64,000 nt of DNA from Adineta vaga (taxonomy: Eukaryota; Rotifera). The DNA lies in the NCBI GenBank assembly GCA_021613535.1, contig CP075494.1:13206001-13270000 (forward strand), in the 5' to 3' direction. Positions 11,707 through 23,900 of the stretch are shown piece after piece. The notes below the pieces were generated by a model, which was not told where the DNA came from, ran no database searches, and saw nothing but the letters and a program-made list of their open reading frames with translations. The position numbers and the translations under genes were made by a program. Numbering within the stretch: the stretch's first letter is position 1; every line of letters begins with the position of its first letter.

Positions 11707-13481
11707 TGTGTGTAGTTGTCTGTTTTTTTTCGAAATATATTTTGATTTTAAGAAAAACAACAGAAAGTTTTATACTGAGCAGATCCGTCAATTTTGTGGC
11801 ATACGAATGTTGATAAAAATATAGAATCAACGATTTGAATTGTAATAATAAACACTGTGATGTGTGCTGAATAATCATATCAGAGTTAGCGTTTTCTAAC
11901 AATTATTATTATTGCACGAATTTTCATGAAATTTCTTGTCTCTTGTCTGAGTTTTCACGATAAAATGCCTATCAATCTCTAGTGGAGATAAAAACAATGA
12001 TTGATTGAATTTACGTCTGTACTGTAGGAGGATATGGGCGAGTGATCAAAACTAAATTAAGTGTTTCTAATACTCGCATATGTAATCTTCTGAACTTATT
12101 TTATGCAGTATCGTACTTCATTTTTTTCTCAAAGTAATAAGAATCCGTCATTCATGCCATATTTTAGCACGTGATTAAATGCATATCTCACAAGATCCAT
12201 TTATATCCGCATACGAATAAACCGGCTGTTTCCTTAGATAACTGAACTGAAGTATTGATAATAACATGACTGGTGGTTTTAGTTTCCTGTTGTTTCATAT
12301 GAATTTATGTATTTTATTGCGTTTTTTTTCATGAAACATTAAATGTCAATACTTCTTTTTCTGAAAACTTCAATAAAAACTTTTCTCCATCAACTTCTTT
12401 TTTACAAACGACAACGGATACTATCAAGTAGTTTTCTATTCTTATTGATGAATATAATTATTGATTGAACACGGCTACAATTTGACAGAAGAATAGGAGC
12501 TACTTTTGAAAATAATTTTTCTCGTTCGTATAAAAGAAATTATTTATAAACGTTAGAAACTATTTCAGTCGCGTCAATCGAGAATGATTTTTATCAGATA
12601 CCATTTATAATAACGATGTGTTCCAGAACTCATACAACGCACTTGAAATGAAAGTAAAAAAGGGATCGATTTTCAATGGCATTGCCATTTATACTTAACT
12701 ATTGATTGCTGTACGTTCAAAAATAAAATAACGGGTGGGGCCAAAGTTTTACTTTAATTTTCTTTTTGATGCCGTGCTGCCATAGAATGTCACAGAGGCT
12801 TGATTCTTTTTTTTGTTAGAAGAAGCGAAGTGTCTAGTGCAAAAATATATAAAAAAGATTTATATTAGAAATGTTTTCATAGAGTAAGAGAAATCTTAGA
12901 CTACAACAAACACATCAGAAACCTCTTCTGCAACTTTAGCACAAATTTTTGTATTGAAAAAGCATTGTTTAAGCTTCTTATTATTTATGTTTGATGCTTT
13001 TGAATACTATAGTTATACAATATGCTCTTTAGAAAAAAAAGCTATCGAATGATCCAAAAAAAAATTGATGTGGCATGTAAGAGAACAGATAATAGAGAAT
13101 TATATGAAAAAAATTGTTCTATTTCAGACTCCCTATACGACAACATATTCTTGTTTAAATATTTCGGCAGGCGCATTTTGCTCGATTTCAAATAATATGC
13201 TTTGGTAGACGATTCACGAAACATCCTTGTACCTATAAAATGTCTAGTATTGAATAATCAACCGTTTTGGGAGACAATCTTTTTTTGAGTATCATTTTAA
13301 TGATGAAAAATTCGTGACTCTGGCTTAACAATATAATAAGGATCTCGATTATTCTAAATCATATGGGAAACTACTTCCTTTGCATATTAGTAGTACTCTG
13401 TATTTCATTTATAAAACTCGAATCAGACGAATAAAAAAGACAGCCTATCTGATTCTATAAAAAAAATTTCTACTCTCAGAA
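11707..13481. other. Long intergenic region with no supported gene
   Basis: About 1.8 kb of AT-rich sequence with only short, low-complexity or shadow frames. No tRNA fold, transposase motif or strong repeat was recognised. It presumably carries the 3' UTR of ANKZF1 and the upstream region of the glycosyltransferase-like gene. Confidence 0.5.
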
Positions 13482-14777
13482 ATGTTGCGGAAGAGATTTC
13501 TGATGTGTTGTAGTCTAAGATTTCTCTTGCTCTATGAAAACACTTCTAATATAAATCTTTTATATATTTTTGTACTAGACAATTCGCTTCTTCTAACAAA
13601 AAAAGAATCAAGCATTTACAGTTTACTTCTTATTCTGTTATTTATACAGCAGATGTGGCAAAAACCTACAATTCTAACTATTATCATATGTGCTTTTCTT
13701 TATTCAATCAATTATATTTTGTTTTCATTCAAAAATGTTCCACTGATCTTTATTACTCGATCATATTCTGATGATACAATAAATATTGGTTTTAGTCTCT
13801 TTGAATTCGAACAAGCAAAATTAAATGAAATTGAACTTGAACAAAAATATACTCTTACTGCAATTTTATGGCATCAAAAGAAGTTATCTAAGGTTACGAA
13901 GTTGGTTAAGTACTTATTCGATTCACACTTGTTCAAAGAAATTATCATTTGGAATAACAATTTACATATAAATTTAAGTCTTCATCAAATTACGAGTGAT
14001 GCTCATGTGATAAAATCGATTCGTATTATTAATTCCAAAGAAAATTGGACATATACAATGAAATATTATGCTTGTTTGCATGCAAATACCACTGGATGTT
14101 ATTTCATCGACGATAGTTGGGATCGACCTTATTATATTAAAAGTCTTATTGCTATTTTTCGTTCAAATCCACACGATTTACATTTAATAACAAATTCATA
14201 TATATCTTATGCAAGTATATTATTGCGTAATTATACTCAACAATATGTTGAATTCCTACAAAACGATGGAAATATATTATATCCATTCTGCATGAATAAC
14301 ATCCATTCTGTTCGTATACAAAAGAATTATTCATTGAATTGTATAAGATCTCCCAGTTTTGATGATAAATTTATATTCTTTACGAATATGCAGCAGCTCT
14401 CATCTTACCAAACATGGAATGCTGTGGATAATAATCTTTCAACGTGTTGGCAAACAAATCCTCTAATACAATCCAGTGACTTTTTTGCCATTGATTTCTT
14501 ACGTCCTCAAACAAATATAAAATTTCTACTTACTATCCTGCACATTCATCAATTCCATGAAAATCTAGAGTTGAGTATTTCATTCGATGGTAACTGGTGG
14601 ATTCCCTATCGATCCTTGAATGGGAAAAGTCGACTTCTTAAACATACTTATCTATTTGATACAGTACAGTTTAATCAAGGTTTTAAATCGTTTCGTTACA
14701 TGAAGTTTCAAATTATCAACAATAGTTCCCATCAATTTCTTCACATATGTGACATTCAAATAGTTAATTTCGATTAA
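13482..14777 (+). CDS. Putative type II membrane glycosyltransferase (GT-A / exostosin-like) with discoidin-like tail
   Basis: A single-exon frame of up to 431 residues. The more likely start is the internal ATG at 13653 (MWQKPTILTI), which gives one N-terminal membrane anchor of type II Golgi form. That ATG lies just after an acceptor-like TTTATACAG. The lumenal part begins YTLTAILWHQ and continues FKEIIIWNNN, a GT-A-like opening seen in GT64/exostosin-type enzymes. The segment CYFIDDSWDRPYYI (about 14098-14140) supplies a DD metal/nucleotide-sugar motif. The last 120 or so residues contain NAVDNNLSTCWQT and FFAIDFLRP, resembling an F5/8 type C (discoidin) carbohydrate-binding fold. The fold is inferred by eye; donor and acceptor sugars are unknown. 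The lack of introns contrasts with most neighbours. Confidence 0.6.
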   Translation: MLRKRFLMCCSLRFLLLYENTSNINLLYIFVLDNSLLLTKKESSIYSLLLILLFIQQMWQKPTILTIIICAFLYSINYILFSFKNVPLIFITRSYSDDTINIGFSLFEFEQAKLNEIELEQKYTLTAILWHQKKLSKVTKLVKYLFDSHLFKEIIIWNNNLHINLSLHQITSDAHVIKSIRIINSKENWTYTMKYYACLHANTTGCYFIDDSWDRPYYIKSLIAIFRSNPHDLHLITNSYISYASILLRNYTQQYVEFLQNDGNILYPFCMNNIHSVRIQKNYSLNCIRSPSFDDKFIFFTNMQQLSSYQTWNAVDNNLSTCWQTNPLIQSSDFFAIDFLRPQTNIKFLLTILHIHQFHENLELSISFDGNWWIPYRSLNGKSRLLKHTYLFDTVQFNQGFKSFRYMKFQIINNSSHQFLHICDIQIVNFD

Positions 14778-15117
14778 ATTGATTATCTATAACGATGTCT
14801 ATATAACAATATTTATTTTGTTCATCTCATTACAAGATAACAGGAAAGAAGCATTAATGAATAATCTTACGAAAAAAAAGCAAGCAAATATGAGTATAGA
14901 TATCTCATTTATCCTCGTTCATGCAAAGAAAAAAACGAACCACATTAAACAAACAAACAAACAAACAAAAAAGTTCCTTATCTTTTGTTAACTTTTTACA
15001 AAACACTCAAAAAAAAAAGAAGAAAAATTGACTGTGACTAGAACGAGTATATTTTTTTTAACATCTTTTCATATATTAAAGGAACAACAAAGCATTATAT
15101 ACACATACGGAACAATT
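14778..15117. other. Convergent 3' spacer between the glycosyltransferase gene and SMC6
   Basis: AT-rich spacer of 340 bp with A-rich stretches and a short AAAC repeat near 14950-14965. It must hold both 3' UTRs. No additional gene is seen. Confidence 0.5.
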
Positions 15118-18100
15118 CTATTCCAAAGAACGTTTCGGTGTTGGCATACAAAATATTGGTACTTTACGATTTTTCCATATTTGAGGATCAATGGCTTGCG
15201 GAGTGAAAATAACATGTTGAGAAGAAGAATAATATTGAGTATTTTCATAGAGAAGTTCAAGAGATGAGTTGCGTTTTTCATTATCCTAAAAATCGAATGT
15301 TAAATTTCAATTTTGATTTATGAAATCATTTTACCATATAAATATCAATTTCATCGAGTAATCGAAATGGTTGATAAATTGATCCCCAAAGAGCAACTAG
15401 AAACGAAAATGTCGATATCGATCGTTCACCACCTGATAGTGAAGCAACACTTCGTTGATTCTTCTTTATCTAATTAAATCATACAAATCATAGAATTAAT
15501 TTTATCAATTGGATAACTTACAATGATTTCAAGTTCTTCTCGTTTATGATCAATTTTAATATCACAATCATCGAAATGATGTTTTTGCATCAGATCTTTG
15601 AACTTATGTCGAAGTAAATATTGATGTTGATCAGCTATTCGACCAAACCGTTCTTTACGTTTATTTACAAATGTTTCCAGATGCTTCAAATCAAATGTTT
15701 TATCGATTGATATCGGAAAGAAAAAGAAAAAGGATTTACCTTTAGTTGTACTTGAGCTCGATCGCAGATTTTTTTAAAAGCAAGAGCAGAATCTCGTTTG
15801 GTTTGAAATTCTTTGATTATCAGTTGACGTTGTTCTCTCCTAATGGAAAAGAATAAGGAGTTTAAAAAAAAAGAAGACAACAGAAGACTTCACTAACGTA
15901 TCTTCGTTAGATTTGAGAAAATGATTAATCCCATCAAGTTCTTGTTGAATTTCACGAACAGAACGATTAGTTGATTTCGATGATTTGGATTTCTAAAGAA
16001 AAAACAAATCGAATGATTATGTTTGAAGAAGAAGAAGAAATATTTTCTAAAATCGAATATTACTTTGGGAAGATTTTTTGTTAAATTAGTGATTTTTTCT
16101 TCATATCTTTGAATATCTTCATTAAGTTGAACGGATTTCTTTGTCAATCGTGTCAATTGTTGGTGCATTTCTTGACGTGCAGATTGTTGATCAGTTATTC
16201 TCTCATTGATATCATCGATTTCTTTCGTTTTTGAATCTATTTTTTTGATGATATTTTCATATTTTTGCGTTGCTTCATCAAGATCTTGATGTTTTAATTC
16301 TTTCGTCTCTTTTGCTTCGTCAAATTTCTTTTGCGTTTCTCTATAAGTACGACCACATTCATCTAATTTTTCTTTTAATTCATCCAATGTATAATCATAT
16401 ACAATTGGTAAAGTAGAATTTAATTGATCTAATTCCTAGAGAGATAAGTTATGAACAATCAAATATGATAGATAGAAATTGATTTACCTTATTCAAATCG
16501 TTAATCTTTTTTGTATTTTCTGAACTTGATTTTTTCAGATTTTCAAAATCATTAATCGTCTGTTGTCGTTTTGCTCTTAATTCATCGATGGATACATTCA
16601 TTTGCTGAATTTGTTCTTGTAAACGTTTGATTTCAGTATTTAACTCATCATTTGACAATGATTGTGTATTATTCGATGTAAAATATCGAAGTGGCTGTCT
16701 ATCATTCGTATAGATTCGAAAAGCTTTATCTAATTTGATATTTGAACCATCATACGTCCATGCTTCAACAACTTGTTTGACTTTCTTATTAACAGATTCC
16801 CAACGTAGCACGCCACTTTGTCGAATTTGTTTTGCATGATCTAAGTTTTCTAATAAGATCGTTGCTTCAATTTGTCTCAAATCGATTAGAGCACATTCAA
16901 CGACGACATTATCGATTTTTAAAACTTGATAAATTGAAAGAAGATTAGCACGACGAATTCGATTCAATGTACCAGATATATCGGGAGCTTGTTCACAATA
17001 TTTCATACAAACAATATGTGGACGATAACCAGTTGAATAAGTTGTAAATAATTCCAATAGAATCTTTTCATCATGACTATCCGAACAAATAAATGTTGAC
17101 ATTATTCCTGCTAAATGTTTTTCCACTGCATAAGACCAACGTGGTTCAATACAACGTATATATCGACCAATAGGTCCAATAGGTTTCTTATGAAATCTAT
17201 TATCATTTTGTATAGCTTTCAAACATTCCGACATCCATGTACCATATACACTTGTTTTATCAGTTTCAAGTTTCTTTAATTCATCAAGTTCTTGATTCTT
17301 TTGTTTAAGTTCACCTTGAATACAGTCAATGGTTGATTGTTTATTACGAATTGTTTCATTGATACTACTGATATCATTAGTATACGTTGTCATAAGTGTA
17401 TTCGAATGTAATTGTTGTTGTTGACGATTTTGAATTTCATTTTCAAGTTTTTGACGTCCTTCTTCACTATGATTTGATTCTTGACTAAGATTTCGATATT
17501 CGTCCTAGAAATGAGAATTGAGATAAACTTTTTGCGAATGAAATTTGACTTACGATATGTTTCTTCAAACGAATTTGTTCTTGTTCGATTTCATTTAATG
17601 TTTGATGATGTTTTCCACATTCGTGAGATAATCGATAGATCAAAAATTCAATTTCTTTTTTATCTTTGGTAAATTGATAATTTAATTCACGTAAACCATT
17701 CGAACAGGTTAAATCTTTTTCCACATCTTGTTTGTCATTTGAAAGATCAATTATTTTCTTTTCAATTTCATTCATTCGATTCTAAAAAGTCAATCAAATG
17801 TTATCTTATCAATCAAAAACAAACATATCTATTACTATTGTTTCACTCATTCTCTTTTCATTTTCATCTTTACTCTTTTGCGTTTGATCTAATTCAGTTT
17901 TTATAGTCAGTAATTCCTAAAATTGATAATTTGTTATTTCATGTAGTTTTTCTTTTGAATAGTTTTACTTGATGTGCTTGATTACCATGTGCTAAAATCA
18001 ATTCAGCTTCTAACTGATGTTTTTTCTCTTCTTGAGTACGTCGAACATCAATCTTTTTCACTTGTTGTTCTATTGGTTCCATTGCTCGAATCATATCAGT

Positions 18101-19045
18101 ATGTTTCTAAAATATTCGCTTTTAAATAATGATCCTATCAAATTGAAAATCTCACCTCTTTCATCGCATTTATTCGTTGAGAAATTGATTGCACAGTACA
18201 CACAGCTTCTTCATAAGCGTGTTTAATTTGATCTAATTGAGATACTTTCATATAGAACTAGAAAACATAAAATTTAACGTTATCAAAAAAAGAAAAGAGA
18301 GAATATCTGATATTGAATTTACTTGATATTTCTTTCGAGCATCACTGTTTAATAGAAATGTCTTAGCAATTTCTTGATGTAGAACACATAATGGATTTTC
18401 AGGTGAAATTGATAATGCTTGAATTATTTCAGCGATTGTTTCTTTAGATGTACTTATTATTTTACGATTAGTACCTAAAAATCTAATATAATTCATGAAT
18501 AATATACAAAATATAGACTCACTTAAAACTTTATAAGCTGATTTTTGAGCGAAAATTTTTCGTACAATTTGAATTTCATTTCCATAAAGATCAGGCTTAT
18601 ATGCTTCTGCGCCTTCATTAGCTAATGTAATTATTAATTCAGCAGAACTAAATTGATTGTCAAATAATAATGATAATAAGAATTAGAACATTGTTACTAA
18701 CCTTTCTCCTTTTCGAATAAATGATTGAACATTTGTTGTACGACCAGTTGTTCTTGCTTGAGCACCCAAACAAAGACAAATTGCATTTGCTATTGTTGAT
18801 TTACCTGAACCATTGGCACCGGTGACAATCTGCATCGAAGTTGGATGAAATTGAATGGAAAAATTTTTATGACACATAAAATTGAGCATTTGAAGTTCTT
18901 TAATCTGACCAATTGTATATGGTTGATTGTCTTTGGTCATAATGACTGTTTTCTTCTTCTTTGTTACAGATGATATCGTGGATACAATCTGATTATTATT
19001 CATATCGGACTTGGATTGGAAAGGTCGTTTTATGTTATTCGTCAT
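15118..19045 (-). CDS. SMC6: Structural maintenance of chromosomes protein 6
   Basis: Multi-exon gene starting at ATG 19045-19043 and stopping at TAG 15120-15118. The N-terminal head contains [11 protein letters not shown], the Walker A motif GANGSGKST (near 18810) and the loop [16 protein letters not shown], which is characteristic of SMC6. Long coiled coils follow. They flank a hinge encoded in 16449-17393, with [10 protein letters not shown] and [17 protein letters not shown] matching the SMC6 hinge. The C-terminal head has the signature SLSGGERS and the Walker B motif LDEIDIYM (both in 15340-15475). SMC6 pairs with SMC5 and NSE proteins in a DNA-repair and replication-fork complex that also restricts extrachromosomal DNA. 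A strong pyrimidine-AG lies immediately before the ATG, a candidate trans-splice acceptor. Most introns are about 50-70 bp. Confidence 0.9.
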
Positions 19046-20247
19046 CTGAAGAAAAGATCGTATCCATCAATCATAGTATGCATAAAAAACGTCCTTCATT
19101 TGATGCTCATTTCTTTCCGACTTACTCGTGCTACTGAGACACATAGCCATGTATAATTAAGATGACGCGCGCATTTGAGACACGATCGAACAAAAGAGAT
19201 ATTATTATAGTCGCTCAGTATTACATTGAAATATAGATGAGATAAAAAAGGACTCAATCTCTGTATATAAGTTTATTTTAAGAATCAACATAGACCTTAT
19301 CAGAACACCTGGCATATCTAAGCACTAAAAATAAATACAACCTCACTAGAGTACTCATTCAATGTTTTACGATAATATGATCTCGATCATAAGAATTTTA
19401 CTGTGAATATAGATAACTGAATTGATAAATGAAACAAAATAAACTCATTGAGGTTTAGAAAATTGTAAATATTAATTTTATTGACATGTGATACATCGAA
19501 ATGATGTCATAGCTGCAAAAGACATTTTAGTGAAATACACTTATTTGAAAAATAGTTTGTAAAAATAAGAAATACCCTAAATAAAACTAAAATAATCCGT
19601 TGTCAAAAAGAGCGTATGTATAGTAATTCCCCGAAAGTATGTTGATTGGCTTATTGCAGTATCTAATTCTGACAAAGCAATGGTACAGATGGCGATAGCA
19701 GAATGATTGTATAAATAAAATTTCGTTCGCTCGATGAGTACATTCTTCAATCATGCAGTAAACGAATATGAGCACAGCGCTTCTCTGCGGATGCATTCTC
19801 AACTACTTTTTCAATCTCTGACATTTCATATGTGATCAGAGCTTCAATGATTCGAACGATTTTGAATGATCAAGACTGTTGGCAATATTTCGAGTACATT
19901 TTTATTGTTATTCAACAAGAGCAAAAGATGAATTTGACTGAGACTGTAGCTGAACCAGCTGACGAATCTCACACACAAAGTTAAGTGTCAGAAAAAAATG
20001 ATAGAATAAGCATTCCTATATCTTACCTGTGATTTTCGCACGAACGGTTGAATGATATGTATAAATAGAAAAAAAATATGACCAATGCACTTCCTGACAT
20101 CTATGACTTGTCAATCACTCATTGGATAGTATGTGCATAATTGACGCGAACAACTGAACAATGTCTTTGTTCTGAAATCAGAAACGATTTATCTCGATTA
20201 ACACCATCATCGTGTTGTTTCTTTTCTCATAAACTTCTTTTCTTACC
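19046..20247. other. Divergent intergenic region between SMC6 and an AT-hook gene
   Basis: About 1.2 kb. No conserved reading frame or structured RNA was recognised. It must contain the promoters of both divergent genes. Composition is ordinary for this window. Confidence 0.5.
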
Positions 20248-22559
20248 ATGTTTTCATCTATCAATCGTACTGTGTTCGATATTCCTTTGACATGGGATCG
20301 AACTCGTTTTGAAGCCGCACGTAATAAATGTCGACAAGCTCGAAAATTAATTGAAGCTAGTGCTAATGGTAAGAATGACTTTTTGATAGTAGAAATTTAT
20401 CTTCATTTATCTAGCTCAATTCAATAAACAACTTCGAGATGTTTTCTATGAAAAATTGGACATCGAAAAAAATATTCTGGAAAGTCAACAACGTTTAATT
20501 AATCAAGAGAAAAAGGATCGTGCACTTGATAATTTAACTGAAGTAGCATCACAATCTTTACCTGATTATTTTGATAAGGTAATATACATTTCCTATCGTA
20601 TTTTGATTCCAATTGAAATGGATTTTTTGACTTATAGCGAATGGAAAATGCTCGTGCAGCAATACAAGAACATTGTAATGCTATTCGACAAATTCTTCGA
20701 GAAGAAAATGATCATTGGCAAGAAATTCATACTGCTATTGATCAGTATGTTTGAAGACATTTTCTGAACAATTTCGAGATTCTTCTTTATTCATAGAAAT
20801 TTGATTACTTTGGATGATATTCATCCACCGAAGAATACAGATCAAGAAACTCCATTAGCAAATATTCATACGATTGATGAAGCTGATGAAGAAGAACAAA
20901 CATCACAATTATTAGTAAATACTTGTTATTTTTCTCTCTACAAAAAGCTAAGCAATCTTATTGTATTTCTTATAGAATAACAAAACGGTTACACCACTTT
21001 TAACTCAAATGATTCGAAGTATGTAATTGATTGATTGATTTTTTTTCTTTTGTAATTTCTATTCTGTAAAGAATCTCGATTATTATCAAATCGTTCTTCG
21101 ATAAGACAATCAAATGTTCCTTCATCAACAAAAAATTTAATTCGAAGCAAAGAAGAACGATTCAGTGTTATACTTCCTTTAACTTCTGCTCGTCGAACAC
21201 TACCAGTTGTTGATACAACATTTGTTGTTAAACTTGAAGAATCAAAATCTACTGAACCAAATCAATCCTATCAAGCCGAAAGTGAAACTGAACCTGAACC
21301 TGAACCTGAATCTGTTCCTATTACAACAATCATTCCAATTGAATCTGTAGCAATGACTACTGTAACTCCAATTGAATCCGTGCCTACAACTGAAATAGAA
21401 ACAACACAAAGCTATTCTCAACCAAAACTACCAGCTCGATTATATTTCTCACCAACACTTCTCTTGGATGATGGTGATTCAGAACCTATTCAACCTGTAC
21501 TTTCAACTGTTGATCAAAATCAAACAAGTAAAACATAAACTTCTGTAGTATAACATAAGACATGATTCTTTTATATAGTCAATATTAAACCAAAGATTAT
21601 ACCTCGTCGATTCGGTCAAACATTCTTACTTGATAATGTCAAAACCGAAGAAATCGATGAAAGTCAAGATGCCGAAAATATACGACCAAAAATTTCGGAT
21701 GAAATACCTTTTCTTATTCATCCAGATCCAACAATGTTAATGGAAAAACAAACTTTAGATGAATTGAATCATTCTGAATTAGAACTTGTTGATGTTCAGT
21801 AATAAAACTTCATTTTGTATTCGTCTATTCTTATGTTAACAAATGCTTTTTCTTTATAGAAAATCAATGGTGTATTCAAAACGACAAACATCTACTGTTG
21901 TTGAATCAAAGATTGAACAAGAATCTATTCATAAGACACGACGTACAGCAAGAAAACAAAAACCAATCGTCGAAATCGAGATAACTAAACGTCAAACTCG
22001 AAAACGTAAACAATCAACAGCTGATCTTGACGAAGGAAATACGAATACCGTTGTTTTACCAAAGAGAAAACCTGGCCGACCTGCTACAAAAAGTACGACA
22101 AGAAAACCGAGAGCAAAAAAGGCAAAGGGTTCGTTTTCATCGATATTATTTAATTCAAAATCATATTATCATTCATTTTTAGAAATACCTATACGTGAAC
22201 CATCTCCATTACCGGTTTTTGATCGCTCGAAACATTATTCTACACGTTTTTCAACACGTAATAGAGAAGAAGAAAAAAAACTTTCACACCTATATTGAAG
22301 ATGTAAATGATGTTTTCTTCTAGGTTCTCATCGATTGAACAATCATACTTTATCAACAACAACAATGTTGAGTGAAGATGATACTAATAACAACAAATCA
22401 AAACAGACCGCAAAGCGAACGCGTGTCAAATCTACAAAACAAGTTCGTCAACATAATGATGATAATCCAATTGTTAAAACAGCTCGTACAAAGAAAGTTA
22501 AAGATCAAACAAAAACACGTGCTAAATCAATGATTGGTACACGAAGTCGAAAGAAATAG
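20248..22559 (+). CDS. Unrecognised nuclear protein with coiled coil and AT-hook-like basic tail
   Basis: ATG 20248 opens a chain of exons that joins in frame (20248-20368, 20415-20578 and so on) and ends at TAG 22557-22559. The N-terminal 150 residues are charged and helical (KCRQARKLIE; a region ending HWQEIHTAIDQ). The middle is acidic and Ser/Thr/Pro-rich, with a short (EP)n run near 21290. The C-terminal part is very basic, with an AT-hook core KPGRPATK (about 22070) and repeated TKRQTRKRK-type stretches, implying DNA or chromatin binding. The last splice (ACAC|GTAATA to the acceptor before 22325) extends the protein past an earlier stop. I considered INCENP or shugoshin, but the defining IN-box or SGO motif is not visible, so no family is assigned. 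Confidence 0.55.
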
Positions 22560-22862
22560 ATATCATAGAAATAGATATATATTTGTATATTTTTTAATTT
22601 GTAAATAACATAAGTAGTTTTGTGTATTGTGTATGAACTAAAAGTTGTATTAAATCTTACGAATAAATAAGTGTTATTGAACCTCATTTTACTAGTATTG
22701 AAAGATCTTATTTGTATTATCGTGCACATAAATAAAAAGAAATTAGTTTTAAAAATGAGATTAGCAGGTCATATATTAAAATTTACATATGTTATGTCAA
22801 TTGTTCATTCATTTCATATATATTTGTATTGATACAATATGCTTTTTCAAAGCTATTTACAA
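22560..22862. other. Convergent 3' spacer
   Basis: AT-rich spacer of 303 bp between the AT-hook gene and the first DUF2807 paralogue. It holds both 3' ends. Nothing else is seen. Confidence 0.4.
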
Positions 22863-23597
22863 TTAAAATAGAAAAACAACAACTATAAAACATAATATAA
22901 TTGACGTATTTAATTGTTTCGATGTAGTATTAGAAAAAGGCGAATTAAGCAATGATTTCTTCAATATAGAATTATTATCAACTTTAGATTCTAATTTTCC
23001 ATCATAATATACTCTTCTTGATTCAAAAGTATTAACATCAATCTTTTGTGCAACAGTAACATATGCATTCGCTTGTCCTTGTCCACTGATATCAAAATAA
23101 GCGGTACCTTTGACAAATCCACGGATAAATAACTGCGATGAATCAGAAACATTAACATAAAGTATCGAATTAATTTCTACAGTGATATGTGCTATACTAC
23201 TGTCATATAATATGAGTGAGAATGTATCTATTATTAATGAATTGATTGTCGTTAATTTTGCAGTACCACGTAAAATAATTGATGATGGACGTGTATGTAA
23301 ACGTAAGTAAACATTGATTTTTGGAAAATGAATGTTGTCATTTGTGGAATAAATGTGAAGGTTAGGTGGTTGACTGATTTCCAAACCTTGATCAAGAATC
23401 CACTGCTCGGTTTCAATTTCAATAGTTGATGTATTACTATTCGAATCGATAAATTCTATTTTAAAATTAATTGCACCACCACCTACAAATGATATAATAT
23501 TATCAGTAAGATTAAAGTTCAAACGACGAATTGTTCGATCAGTAATTAGAGCGAATGTTGTCGAGAGAAATACAAGAAGAATTTTAATATCAACCAT
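22863..23597 (-). CDS. DUF2807 (GIN-domain) secreted surface protein, paralogue 1
   Basis: A single exon of 244 residues. It has an N-terminal signal peptide (MVDIKILLVFLSTTFALI) and a C-terminal hydrophobic end (SIILCFIVVVFLF) suited to GPI anchoring. The body is a series of short beta strands of the putative auto-transporter adhesin 'head GIN' type: VGGGAINF, ILRGTAKLTT, VNVSDSSQLFIRGF and ISGQGQANAY. It is clearly homologous to the two genes upstream. It lacks about one beta rung after the ISGQGQA segment that both others retain. The family is chiefly bacterial (Bacteroidota). Its role in rotifers is unknown; a cell-surface or matrix adhesive role is inferred. Confidence 0.68.
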   Translation of the reverse strand: MVDIKILLVFLSTTFALITDRTIRRLNFNLTDNIISFVGGGAINFKIEFIDSNSNTSTIEIETEQWILDQGLEISQPPNLHIYSTNDNIHFPKINVYLRLHTRPSSIILRGTAKLTTINSLIIDTFSLILYDSSIAHITVEINSILYVNVSDSSQLFIRGFVKGTAYFDISGQGQANAYVTVAQKIDVNTFESRRVYYDGKLESKVDNNSILKKSLLNSPFSNTTSKQLNTSIILCFIVVVFLF

Positions 23598-23900
23598 CGT
23601 ATTTTGAATTGTTATCGAATAGTAAGAAAGTAAATATGAAGAAAATGATCAAACTAGGACATTTTTATTCTTCTATTTATAAATATTTAACCAATTCAAA
23701 TAGAGAATATTCGTATAGATATCACTATATATCTTAGTTTGTTTTTCTATCCATTTGTTCTATGTAGAAAGATACTAATCAATAATTGAAGAATAGTTTA
23801 TAACGCAGATTATTAGTAAATAAATGTATAATTTCGACTTGTGTCCTATTTCATCAATATATTTCAATTAATACAATATACTTTTCAAAATTATTTACAA

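Noticed and set aside
20248-22559. Identity as INCENP or shugoshin
   Set aside because: The coiled coil and basic tail are suggestive, but no IN-box and no shugoshin C-terminal motif could be found, so the gene is left unnamed.
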